Source of the DNA: Penumbrarchaeum sp964445525
GTDB taxonomy: Archaea > Thermoplasmatota > Penumbrarchaeia > Penumbrarchaeales > Penumbrarchaeaceae
Assembly (NCBI GenBank): GCA_964445525.1
Contig: CAYULA010000072.1
Coordinates: 1-9,405 of the forward strand
Direction: 5' to 3'
DNA: 9,405 nucleotides
Notes under the pieces: model-generated
Told to the model about the DNA's origin: nothing
What the model saw: only the letters and a program-made list of their open reading frames with translations
The model's database searches: none
Position numbers and translations under genes: made by a program
Part shown: positions 1 through 6,414 of the stretch, in pieces
How the letters are laid out: the number at the start of each line of letters is the position of its first letter
Position numbering within the stretch: the stretch's first letter is position 1

Positions 1-118
1 CGTTACCATCGGTCCATGCTTCGACACCACCAACGTAGCTGTGAAATGCTACGGGACCCAGCACCGTTGCAATCAGTACACCCGCTGAGAAAATGACTTT
101 TAAACTCCTAGCTGACAA
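1..118 (-). CDS. N-terminal fragment of an exported or membrane protein, TTG start, cut by the window edge
   Basis: The first 39 residues can be read on the minus strand from a TTG at 118-116, and the rest lies outside the window. The fragment begins with a short basic stretch (M-S-A-R-S-L-K). A hydrophobic run of about 18 residues follows (roughly residues 8-25, V-I-F-S-A-G-V-L-I-A-T-V-L-G-P-V-A-F), then a polar segment with W35. This is the layout of a signal peptide or an N-terminal membrane anchor. Start evidence: a GGGGGAG Shine-Dalgarno lies 5 bases before the TTG, an in-frame TAG lies seven codons upstream of the TTG, and a TATA-like box is centred 38-39 bases upstream. The same geometry is seen at the eS1 gene. 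It diverges from the tRNA methyltransferase gene. The function cannot be named from 39 residues. The open frame is short, so a chance reading is possible. Confidence 0.6.
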   Translation of the reverse strand, partial: MSARSLKVIFSAGVLIATVLGPVAFHSYVGGVEAWTDGN

Positions 119-123
119 AGGGA

Positions 124-130
124 CTCCCCC
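124..130 (-). promoter_or_regulatory. Shine-Dalgarno site deciding the TTG start of the left-edge gene
   Basis: On the minus strand GGGGGAG is followed by the five-base spacer TCCCT and then TTG. The five-base spacing equals that of the dihydroorotase, eS1 and surface-protein genes in this window, which is the main reason to believe the short frame is translated. Confidence 0.55.
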
Positions 131-151
131 AAACCCCTAACCAGATAGAAT

Positions 152-161
152 CTTAAAAATG
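152..161 (-). promoter_or_regulatory. TATA-like box for the left-edge gene
   Basis: The minus strand reads ATTTTTAAGA here, an archaeal TATA-like element. Transcription starting about 26 bases downstream would begin near 130 and leave a leader of about a dozen bases carrying the Shine-Dalgarno site. No comparably placed TATA box is evident for the divergent plus-strand gene. Confidence 0.5.
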
Positions 162-207
162 TTCTGAGACAACGCATTCATTAACTACCTGAATCATATT
201 CGAACCC

Positions 208-1230
208 GTGAGGTCTTTGGTTTTCCTCTCCGGTGAGAATCCCGATCTGGCCCTCGGGGAGCTGGAAGGAGTTCTGAAAGCCCTGGAAGGGCCTCCTATC
301 GGTAAAGTTGACGGGAGAGCGGTCATCTTCGAGGAAAATGTCCCCAATGGCACAGCCGAAAAAATGGGTCTGTGTCATTTTTCCGGTTCACTTTTCGGGA
401 CCTGCGAAGCAGTGCAACCGGGGATCGAGGAATTGATCCGTAAGTATTTGGATTCCTACAACAAGAAAAAATCGATTTCGGTAAAAGCAGCATCCCCGGA
501 AGGAAAGGAACATCTTTCAAATCATTCCCTTTTCAAAACGTTTGATCGGATATCGCGGGAGAGAGAATTCAAAGTCCACCACAGAGCCCCGGATGTCAGG
601 GTTTTCTTAATTGTGGGTTCTTCGGTTTATATTGGAACGATCCTGAAGGAGACTCGCAGGGAACTCCCCAGGAAAAGAAGGGGGTCCAGTATGCCTTTCA
701 GGCGTCCGATAGTAATGGAACCCCCTCTGGCGAGGTCCATGGTCAATCTCTCGGGACTTCCACCGGGTTCACTTATCATAGACCCGTTTTTGGGACCGGG
801 AGGATTGGCCATCGAGGCAGGTCATCTCAAATACAAAGTAATAGGAGTTGAAAAGGATCCGGACATCCTAAACGGAGCCATTTTAAATATCAGGTCCCAG
901 GGTCTTGAGGATAATATCCAGGTTCATGGGGGAGATTCGAGATATCTGGATCGGGAGGATTGGTGGAAAGAACTTGGTGATATAGATGGTATCGTTACTG
1001 ATCCCCCCTTCGGCAGGTCCGCACCACTTATGGGTGAGGACCCATCCGAATTACTGAGAGAGGTCCTTCCCGTATGCGGAAAAAAGCTCCCGAAGGGATC
1101 TCCTTTGGTTCTTGATACCGATCGGCAGGAGAATCTGAAAGAGATTGACGGATTCGAGTTGCTGAAGACATATCCCTTTAAGGTCCACAAGAGTCTGACC
1201 AGGTTCATTGGTTTATTTGAAAAAATCTAA
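208..1230 (+). CDS. trmG10: tRNA (guanine(10)-N2)-dimethyltransferase, archaeal Trm-G10/Trm11 family
   Basis: This enzyme uses S-adenosylmethionine to methylate the exocyclic N2 of guanosine 10 in tRNA; archaeal members make m2G and m2,2G. The 340 residues show the family order. The N-terminus, S-G-E-N-P-D-L-A-L-G-E-L-E (residues 8-20), is characteristic. A THUMP-type RNA-binding region spans roughly 50-145. The linker at 165-183 includes the family-like M-E-P-P-L-A-R. A Rossmann methyltransferase domain follows, with motif I D192-P-F-L-G-P-G-G199, an acidic ribose-binding residue near E215 (V-E-K-D), and catalytic motif IV T-D-P-P-F-G-R (264-270). Motif I usually has C-G-T-G-G, so leucine and proline there are unusual. 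The start is GTG; an in-frame TGA lies five codons before it (190-192) and there is no other good start. No Shine-Dalgarno is visible, so the mRNA may be leaderless. It converges on the surface-protein gene. Confidence 0.9.
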   Translation: MRSLVFLSGENPDLALGELEGVLKALEGPPIGKVDGRAVIFEENVPNGTAEKMGLCHFSGSLFGTCEAVQPGIEELIRKYLDSYNKKKSISVKAASPEGKEHLSNHSLFKTFDRISREREFKVHHRAPDVRVFLIVGSSVYIGTILKETRRELPRKRRGSSMPFRRPIVMEPPLARSMVNLSGLPPGSLIIDPFLGPGGLAIEAGHLKYKVIGVEKDPDILNGAILNIRSQGLEDNIQVHGGDSRYLDREDWWKELGDIDGIVTDPPFGRSAPLMGEDPSELLREVLPVCGKKLPKGSPLVLDTDRQENLKEIDGFELLKTYPFKVHKSLTRFIGLFEKI

Positions 1231-1292
1231 ATAATTGATGAACCAAAACTCTTCTATTCGAAAGGATCCTTAAATTTCTATGATCTACAAAA

Positions 1293-1325
1293 TTTTCAAT
1301 CTCGATATTGAAAAGGACTATTTTT
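1293..1325 (+). terminator. Hairpin plus T5, probable terminator of the tRNA methyltransferase gene
   Basis: TTTTCAAT (1293-1300) and ATTGAAAA (1307-1314) form a perfect eight-pair stem around a six-base loop. Five T's follow at 1321-1325, and another T-rich stretch (TATCTTTTTAT) lies just beyond. It sits about 60 bases after the plus-strand stop. The stem is AU-rich. In euryarchaea the oligo-T run alone may be the working signal. Confidence 0.5.
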
Positions 1326-1352
1326 GTTGGATTATCTTTTTATGAAATCAAA

Positions 1353-1368
1353 GGGGAGTTTCCTCCCC
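1353..1368 (-). terminator. GC-rich GAAA-tetraloop hairpin after the surface-protein gene
   Basis: On the minus strand GGGGAG-GAAA-CTCCCC forms a perfect six-pair stem closed by a GNRA (GAAA) tetraloop, starting 13 bases after the surface-protein stop codon and followed by TTTGATTTCAT. The tetraloop is present only in the minus-strand RNA, which points to the surface-protein transcript. It may act as a terminator or protect the 3' end from exonucleases. No long T run follows, so a strict intrinsic terminator is not shown. Confidence 0.5.
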
Positions 1369-1381
1369 CTTGGATATCTGA

Positions 1382-4300
1382 CTACTGTCCAGGCTTGGTA
1401 GGCTGCATTGGAGGCCTTGTGTTCTGACCTGGTCTGGTAGGTTGCATTGCTCCTCTCTGTTGTGGAGGCATAGGGGGCCTCGCACCTTGTTGCGCGGGAG
1501 GCCTCTGAGGCATGGGTTTTCCTGGGACTGGCCTACCGCCCATCTGCATAGGCCCTGCTCTCACCTGCTGAGGTTGAGGACTACCTACGGGAGTTGGTTG
1601 TTGTTGAGGAGGACCAGGGGGGAGACCGGGCTTTTCCGGCTCGGGAAGAGCTTCCTTTTGCTTGGGGGCCTCAAGTTCTTTTTTCTCCTCACCCTTCATT
1701 TTCTCCTTAACAGCCCAGGGCCTGTATTCACCGTCCTCATCATATCCTGTCTCAATTGGCGATATGTAAATCTGATTGTATTTGACAATGAATACAACCA
1801 GCATCGTCACGAATATTATCGCCAAAAGTACGGGAAACAGAATTGCCCATAGGGGAAGGGAGGTGTCATCTTCAGGCTCCTTTATATTAGGTGCAGCCAC
1901 AATCAATGTCTTCTGCATTGCTATGTCATAGCTCTCTGAGATGGGTATGTCTCCCTCAAGCTCAAACCTCAGTACATGAGGGCCAGGTGTAGCAATTGTG
2001 AAGGCGAAAAGGACCTCGGTATAATCACCGACGGGTAGATAGCTAATATTGGCTCTGTCCACCTCAAATGGCCCATCGTAAAGGACAACATAGAGTCTGC
2101 CGAACCTTGTGGGATCGAGGTCTGTGGATCCAACATTTGTAATGTTCACCTGGAAGGAATACCTCCTTCCCAATTCTCCGGGAGTTGTTTCCAGCATGAT
2201 CTCGTCATTCATCTTGGCCTCTACGAAATCGAATCCCATCCTGTAGAATTCAAGGGATATTGGCAGGTTTACCTGGGTTTCCTGATCGGGATCATTCTTG
2301 GAAAATCCCTGTAATGTAACATTTATAATACCTGTTTCCTGGACATCTCCTTTTCTTGGATTGATATTGATTACAGCGAAAGCGGAGCCGTCATCTGGAA
2401 TATCAACATAGGTGTTTTGGAGTCTCAACCAATCATAGGGATTGTCCTCCCAGTCTAGTCTAACCAGGTCAGCAATATTTCCGGTGTTATTTACCAAAAC
2501 CTTAACAGCCCGGTTCTGGTCATGATCTGTTGAAAACTTGAGAGGATTCTCGTCCGGCGCGACCTCCATGGTGAAATCATAGAAGGGCTGAACATGCAAT
2601 ATCAGTTCAATGGTCTTTAGTGTCTCGATTGATGTTCCATTATCTGAATATCCTCTGACCCTTATCTTGTAACCGTCATACCAGTTCTTCTGAGGGTCTA
2701 TAGGATAAGGAGTGTCGGGATTGGTATCTGCCGCGGCATCTCTTGGGATATCGATGGTCAATTTTATCGGATAGACCTCATCTGGAGCGATTTCAATGAA
2801 TTCATCTTCCAGTTCAGCCCATTCGTTATCGACTGAAAGGTTGAAACCGTCTATCCAATTACCCGCATTTCTGACATTTATGATGTAATCAACCTGACCA
2901 CCTATGAAACCTTCCTTTTCGGGTTCAGGTGATGAAAGGTCCAGTTTGAAGGTGGGAGGAATATTGAATTCGAAGATCTCTGTATCCAACTCTAGTTGTG
3001 TGTCAAAAGGGCCTCCATAAGCCTTCAACACCAATTTGGGTCTCTGGGTCCTCTCTGTGGTCAATTCGGTCTCTTTCACAAATACATTCATTGTGATCAT
3101 TGTGGTTGTTCTTGGACCCAGACCTTTACTTGCTTTAATAGGAGTTAGGTCAATGTCAACACCCCATCCTATGGGTTTTCTGAATACCTGGATCGTTTGA
3201 TCTGGATCCTTATCATTACCCATGTTGGTGAAATTGAAATTTATCGTGTTAACTTTCCCCGGTGAAACTAAATATCCTTCATCATCGGGTTCCTCAATAT
3301 CTCCAGCATATATAGTTGAAGCAAATATCAACATGGGATTCTGTGTTCCTGGATTTTTGTAATTTCCTCCGGACCGGGATGAGATAGCTGAGAGATAGAT
3401 ATTGACATTGTAGAACTTTGCCGCATCAGCAGGAATGAACACTTCCACCTTGATCAGTGTGTTGGCACCAGGTTTCAGTGTCGGCATCATCGGATTGGGT
3501 TTTGAAACATACCATCCCTTCTTGACATGTATTTCATCCAATGATGACTCAAGAGTATATGTATCCTCACCATTACCTATATTTTCAACCTCGAAAAATA
3601 CTTCATGTTCTCTGCCAGGAGCCTTATAATTTTGTCCTTCAGCCAGAGCCGGAGTTATTTTTACTCCTGGTTTGAATCTGATCTCAACCCTAAAGGTGTG
3701 TGAGGGGTCAGTTTCGTAAGGACCTGATGGATAGAATTCCGAAAAGGCTCTTGCTACAATTGAGTAAGTTTCATCCGCTTGGGCAAGAAGTGGATTGTTT
3801 GGTATCTGAACGAAAAGATCCAGCTCCTCCTCGTCATTCGGATATATTGTGATAGGTTCGAATCCCCCTACCTTCCAGCCCTCTGGTGCCTGAAGTATAT
3901 TTATTCCGATATTATCTACGGCCTGGCCTCTGTTCTGCAGTTTGAATTTTATATTAACCGGGTCGCCAACATCAACGGTATGGACTGGGCCAATGGTCCC
4001 CGGTTCCTTTTGACCATCTTCGAAGATAAAAGGTGCAAACTTTGGTTCCGATACTCTCAGTCCTGAACCAGATGCATAATTGTCTGACTTATCGTCATCA
4101 TCAACTGTGATAGTTGCATGCATTCTGAATTGGAATGAGTCCCAACCCGCCGAATCCTTGGGAGGTCTATCCGGAACTTGATAAAAGAAACGAACCAGAA
4201 ATGGTGGATTTGGTCCCTGCCCAACGGGATCTTTGCCTGTATAATTAGTTGTCATTGATCTTGAAACTCCAACTGTTTCATAGATAGTTGTTACATTATC

Positions 4301-4630
4301 AAAGGTATCATCGATAACAAGTATCGTTGTGAAAGGATTGTTTTGAGTAATTGGGGTAACACTTGGAATTGGTCTTTCATCGTGAATGAGCTTGACCCAT
4401 ATCTCAACTCTCTGTCCTGGATAGATGTTGTTTGACTGGCTTGTCCTCCTTACCTCGATACCATCAACCCTGATATCCAAGTGTGCTCTGGTTGGAGAAA
4501 TGGCCTCCGTCTCACCATCGGATCCGTTGATTTCAGTGGTTATGATCATAGATGGAACTATCAAAACGATAGCCAACATGAAAATGGTCAAATAACGCTT
4601 CAAGTAAGCACCGCTGGTCTGTGCTGGCAT
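1382..4630 (-). CDS. Large membrane-anchored surface protein with tandem NEW3/CARDB-like Ig domains and a Pro/Gln-rich cytoplasmic tail
   Basis: The 1082-residue protein has a signal peptide (about 1-36: K-R then a hydrophobic core at 13-32). An N-terminal Ig-like region follows (about 47-195), then six tandem beta-rich domains (about 212-912). Each domain carries an N-x-G signature, with the asparagine at N233, N350, N469, N588, N715 and N832, so the spacing is 117-127 residues. One transmembrane helix spans about 926-949 and is followed by positive K950, and by a cytoplasmic tail (950-1082) that is charged up to about 1000 and then Pro/Gln/Gly-rich. This is a type I topology with nearly all mass outside the cell. 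The domains resemble NEW3/CARDB folds (COG1470-like proteins), which often mediate adhesion or build envelope layers. No catalytic motif was seen. The start chosen is ATG at 4630, with GGGGTGA 5 bases upstream. A GTG three codons earlier (4639) lies inside that Shine-Dalgarno. The ligand and role are unknown. Confidence 0.85.
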   Translation of the reverse strand: MPAQTSGAYLKRYLTIFMLAIVLIVPSMIITTEINGSDGETEAISPTRAHLDIRVDGIEVRRTSQSNNIYPGQRVEIWVKLIHDERPIPSVTPITQNNPFTTILVIDDTFDNVTTIYETVGVSRSMTTNYTGKDPVGQGPNPPFLVRFFYQVPDRPPKDSAGWDSFQFRMHATITVDDDDKSDNYASGSGLRVSEPKFAPFIFEDGQKEPGTIGPVHTVDVGDPVNIKFKLQNRGQAVDNIGINILQAPEGWKVGGFEPITIYPNDEEELDLFVQIPNNPLLAQADETYSIVARAFSEFYPSGPYETDPSHTFRVEIRFKPGVKITPALAEGQNYKAPGREHEVFFEVENIGNGEDTYTLESSLDEIHVKKGWYVSKPNPMMPTLKPGANTLIKVEVFIPADAAKFYNVNIYLSAISSRSGGNYKNPGTQNPMLIFASTIYAGDIEEPDDEGYLVSPGKVNTINFNFTNMGNDKDPDQTIQVFRKPIGWGVDIDLTPIKASKGLGPRTTTMITMNVFVKETELTTERTQRPKLVLKAYGGPFDTQLELDTEIFEFNIPPTFKLDLSSPEPEKEGFIGGQVDYIINVRNAGNWIDGFNLSVDNEWAELEDEFIEIAPDEVYPIKLTIDIPRDAAADTNPDTPYPIDPQKNWYDGYKIRVRGYSDNGTSIETLKTIELILHVQPFYDFTMEVAPDENPLKFSTDHDQNRAVKVLVNNTGNIADLVRLDWEDNPYDWLRLQNTYVDIPDDGSAFAVININPRKGDVQETGIINVTLQGFSKNDPDQETQVNLPISLEFYRMGFDFVEAKMNDEIMLETTPGELGRRYSFQVNITNVGSTDLDPTRFGRLYVVLYDGPFEVDRANISYLPVGDYTEVLFAFTIATPGPHVLRFELEGDIPISESYDIAMQKTLIVAAPNIKEPEDDTSLPLWAILFPVLLAIIFVTMLVVFIVKYNQIYISPIETGYDEDGEYRPWAVKEKMKGEEKKELEAPKQKEALPEPEKPGLPPGPPQQQPTPVGSPQPQQVRAGPMQMGGRPVPGKPMPQRPPAQQGARPPMPPQQRGAMQPTRPGQNTRPPMQPTKPGQ

Positions 4631-4635
4631 GTGAT

Positions 4636-4642
4636 TCACCCC
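4636..4642 (-). promoter_or_regulatory. Shine-Dalgarno site of the surface-protein gene, contains a false GTG start
   Basis: The minus strand reads GGGGTGA, five bases before ATG at 4630. The GTG inside this motif is in frame with the gene and would add M-N-H, but a ribosome starting there would have no usable upstream site. The ATG is therefore preferred. Confidence 0.7.
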
Positions 4643-4783
4643 TTTTGGAAATAGCTTCCTCGAGTTCCGAGCATTTTTGCATGCACCTGGCCACTATAAT
4701 AGGTTTTTCACTTACTGTCCCATTTTTGATCCCGAAAAGGGTAAGGACATGGCATGAGCTATTTGCCTCTGCATAGTGGGAGC

Positions 4784-4793
4784 AATATTTATG
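4784..4793 (-). promoter_or_regulatory. Candidate TATA box of the surface-protein gene
   Basis: The minus strand reads CATAAATATT. Initiation about 26 bases downstream, near 4762, would give a leader of about 130 bases, long for this genome. A second weaker candidate, CCTATTATAG (4694-4703), would give about 40 bases. The 192-base gap after the response-regulator stop holds both of these but no gene that can be supported. Confidence 0.35.
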
Positions 4794-4812
4794 TTTAATG
4801 ATAATGATTAAA
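4794..4812. repeat. Short AT-rich inverted repeat next to the surface-protein TATA box
   Basis: TTTAAT (4794-4799) and ATTAAA (4807-4812) are perfect inverted arms around a seven-base spacer, abutting the upstream edge of the candidate TATA box. A regulator bound here would cover the BRE position. Six-base AT-rich arms can arise by chance. Confidence 0.3.
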
Positions 4813-4831
4813 ACATCAAGGGAGAAGGAAC

Positions 4832-5194
4832 TCAGCAAATTGATTCAAGTAGGTCAATAATCTCCTTCATCCTGAATGGTTTCTGGAGGAATTCAACACA
4901 ACCAGCCTGTAAAGAGCGTTCTCTGGCATCCTCATCTCCGATAGCGCTCATGGCAATTATCTTCGTTGTGGGGTTTTTACCTAATATCTCTTTGGTTGCA
5001 TCCAAGCCGCTTCCGTCCGGAAGGAGTATATCCATCAGTATAATTTTAGGATTCATCTTTTCGGAGAGAGTGATTGCCTCTTTTGCCGATGAAGCGATTC
5101 CCACAACTTCCATTCCATATGATCGTAACATATCCTGAATAACACCTGATATAGACTCCCTGTCTTCAACTATTAAAATGGATTTATGTGTCAT
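4832..5194 (-). CDS. Single-domain response regulator (CheY-like receiver)
   Basis: A stand-alone receiver of 120 residues with no output domain. All phosphotransfer positions are present: the acidic pair E10-D11, phosphoacceptor D55 (I-I-L-M-D-I-L-L-P-D-G), the hydroxyl residue S83 (A-M-S-A) and K105-P106. It should accept a phosphoryl group and signal by binding a partner protein, since no DNA-binding or enzymatic domain is attached. It is the second gene of an operon with the PAS kinase-like protein; the two reading frames overlap by 11 bases (ATG-A inside the kinase's final codons), implying coupled translation. The start chosen is ATG at 5194, with GGAGGT eight bases upstream. A GTG two codons earlier (5200) would have only two bases to that site. 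Because the partner kinase lacks its histidine, the phosphate source is uncertain. Confidence 0.9.
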   Translation of the reverse strand: MTHKSILIVEDRESISGVIQDMLRSYGMEVVGIASSAKEAITLSEKMNPKIILMDILLPDGSGLDATKEILGKNPTTKIIAMSAIGDEDARERSLQAGCVEFLQKPFRMKEIIDLLESIC

Positions 5195-6335
5195 ATTCAC
5201 TTACCTCCTTTTTCAGTGGAAGTGTGAAAAGGAAACTGGACCCCAATCCAGGAAAGCTTTCACACCATATCCTACCTCCGTGTGTTTCAATCATCCTCTT
5301 TGTCATATACAGATTCAATCCTTCTTTGAAAGATCCTGTCTCCTTATCTTGGTCAACATGAAGTTTATCAAAAATACCATCAATTTCCTCCTCGGGTATA
5401 CCCTCTCCTGAATCGGCTATGGAGAATTGAAGGTCCTCATTCTTTTCCTCAATTTCCACCATCAAATGCCCTCCATCCGGAGATAACCGGATCGAATTAT
5501 CCACAAGAGTTGAGACTGCCTGTAACAGAGCTTTACGGTCCCCGGGTACTTTTTTTTCCTGTTTTGGAAACGAAGTTTGTACTTTGATTTGTTTTTCTTT
5601 CAATATTCCTTCCCTTTCTTTGATTATATCTAATACAATATCTCTCAAGAAAACCATCCTTCTCTCAATCTTAATATCTTCTCCGATACCTTTCGATGCC
5701 GATATAGCTTCTACGAGTATTGATTTCAATCTATCTACAAGAGATATTAACTGATCGATTTTATCCCTTTGCTGATCGTTGATATTCCCGAAAAAACCAC
5801 TATCAAGCATTTCCAAAGTAAGCAAGATAGTTGTGAGGGGTTGCCTTATCTCCCTTGCCATTAAGGAAACAAAATCTCTTAAAAATTGTCTTGAAGCTTC
5901 CTGCACCTCTTTTGTTTCTTCTAAACGTTCCTCAATATCCCGTCTTCCTTCAATATCCTTCATCACGCCCCAAACACCGGTTACTTTATTGTCATCAAGC
6001 ACTGGAAGCATTATTAATTCAATAGGATGTGAACCAGTTTTTTCCGAGAAGATTTCGATTTCCGATATGACGATTCTTTTTCCATTAAGTATCCCCTCGA
6101 TCGCCTTTAGGACTTTTGGCCGATCCTCAATGAAAACCACATTGCTGAGTGATAGAAGATAGAGTTCTTCTTTTGAAAAACCGGTTATCTTCTCAATTTC
6201 TGGAGGAACAGAAGTGAAATTTCCTGATCCATCGATCTCAAACACTGGCAAGTCCATTTCAATCGTAGACCTTGTAGAGCGCGGATTAGGATCTAACAAC
6301 TTTTTAAGTTCTTCAATTTCCGCGGAAATATCCAT
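5184..6335 (-). CDS. PAS-domain sensor protein with histidine-kinase fold, phosphoacceptor His replaced by Arg
   Basis: This 383-residue soluble protein has no membrane segment. A PAS sensor domain spans about 27-130 (E-K-I-T-G-F-S-K-E-E-L at 48-58 is typical), a linking helix about 130-150, a HisKA-like dimerisation helix pair about 150-215, and an HATPase_c domain about 265-375. The ATPase domain keeps the N box (L-V-D-N280), the G1 box D308-S-G-E-G312, an F-box-like I-F-D-K (321-324) and the closing T-H-G-G-R-I-W segment. At the H box, where families read S-H-E-L-R-T-P-L, this protein reads A-R-E-I-R-Q-P-L (160-167), so arginine 161 replaces histidine. The G2 box is also weak (K-E-G-L-N-L, 337-342). 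E162 and Q165 remain at positions used for phosphatase chemistry. The start is ATG at 6335 with only a weak Shine-Dalgarno (GGACGGTAAG). It probably acts as a pseudokinase or phosphatase for the coupled receiver gene. Confidence 0.88.
   Translation of the reverse strand: MDISAEIEELKKLLDPNPRSTRSTIEMDLPVFEIDGSGNFTSVPPEIEKITGFSKEELYLLSLSNVVFIEDRPKVLKAIEGILNGKRIVISEIEIFSEKTGSHPIELIMLPVLDDNKVTGVWGVMKDIEGRRDIEERLEETKEVQEASRQFLRDFVSLMAREIRQPLTTILLTLEMLDSGFFGNINDQQRDKIDQLISLVDRLKSILVEAISASKGIGEDIKIERRMVFLRDIVLDIIKEREGILKEKQIKVQTSFPKQEKKVPGDRKALLQAVSTLVDNSIRLSPDGGHLMVEIEEKNEDLQFSIADSGEGIPEEEIDGIFDKLHVDQDKETGSFKEGLNLYMTKRMIETHGGRIWCESFPGLGSSFLFTLPLKKEVSEYDT
5203..5210 (-). promoter_or_regulatory. Shine-Dalgarno site of the response regulator, inside the kinase gene
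   Basis: The minus strand reads AAGGAGGT, the strongest ribosome site in the window, eight bases before ATG at 5194 and within the last codons of the upstream kinase gene. It shows the receiver is translated independently as well as by coupling, perhaps at a higher level than the kinase. Confidence 0.75.
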
Positions 6336-6403
6336 CTGACTTACCGTCCTTTCAAAAGAGGATTATGGAATAGTCCTCCTGATTGTGAAAAAAGTGGAAT
6401 ATA

Positions 6404-6414
6404 GATATAAAAAA
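6404..6414 (-). promoter_or_regulatory. TATA box of the sensor/receiver operon
   Basis: The minus strand reads TTTTTTATATC, a strong archaeal TATA-like element. Initiation about 26 bases downstream would fall near 6382, leaving a leader of roughly 47 bases before the kinase start. Its T6 is also the U tract of the terminator hairpin at 6419-6437. Confidence 0.6.

Noticed and set aside
1262..1271. AAGGATCCTT perfect palindrome between convergent genes
   Set aside because: A ten-base palindrome is expected by chance in a window this size and it lacks a loop for RNA folding.
1231..1381. Possible small RNA or tRNA between the convergent genes
   Set aside because: Only two terminator-like hairpins were found; no cloverleaf or promoter was seen.
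1442..1852. 136-codon plus-strand frame opposite the surface-protein C-terminus
   Set aside because: It is the antisense of the Pro/Gln-rich tail, whose codon bias keeps other frames open. The product is rich in leucine, arginine and histidine, as expected for a shadow.
4533..4838. 101-codon minus-strand frame across the gap before the surface-protein gene
   Set aside because: It overlaps the receiver stop and the signal peptide of the surface protein, has no ribosome site at its start, and its product shows no recognisable pattern. It covers the promoter region.
5779..6162. 127-codon plus-strand frame opposite the PAS/kinase gene
   Set aside because: Serine- and isoleucine-rich antisense shadow of a gene with clear domains; no promoter or Shine-Dalgarno.
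6360..6376. Hairpin GGATTAT-GGA-ATAGTCC near the predicted sensor-operon start site
   Set aside because: One mismatch and a three-base loop in a short AT-rich stem; could be an operator, but nothing else supports it.
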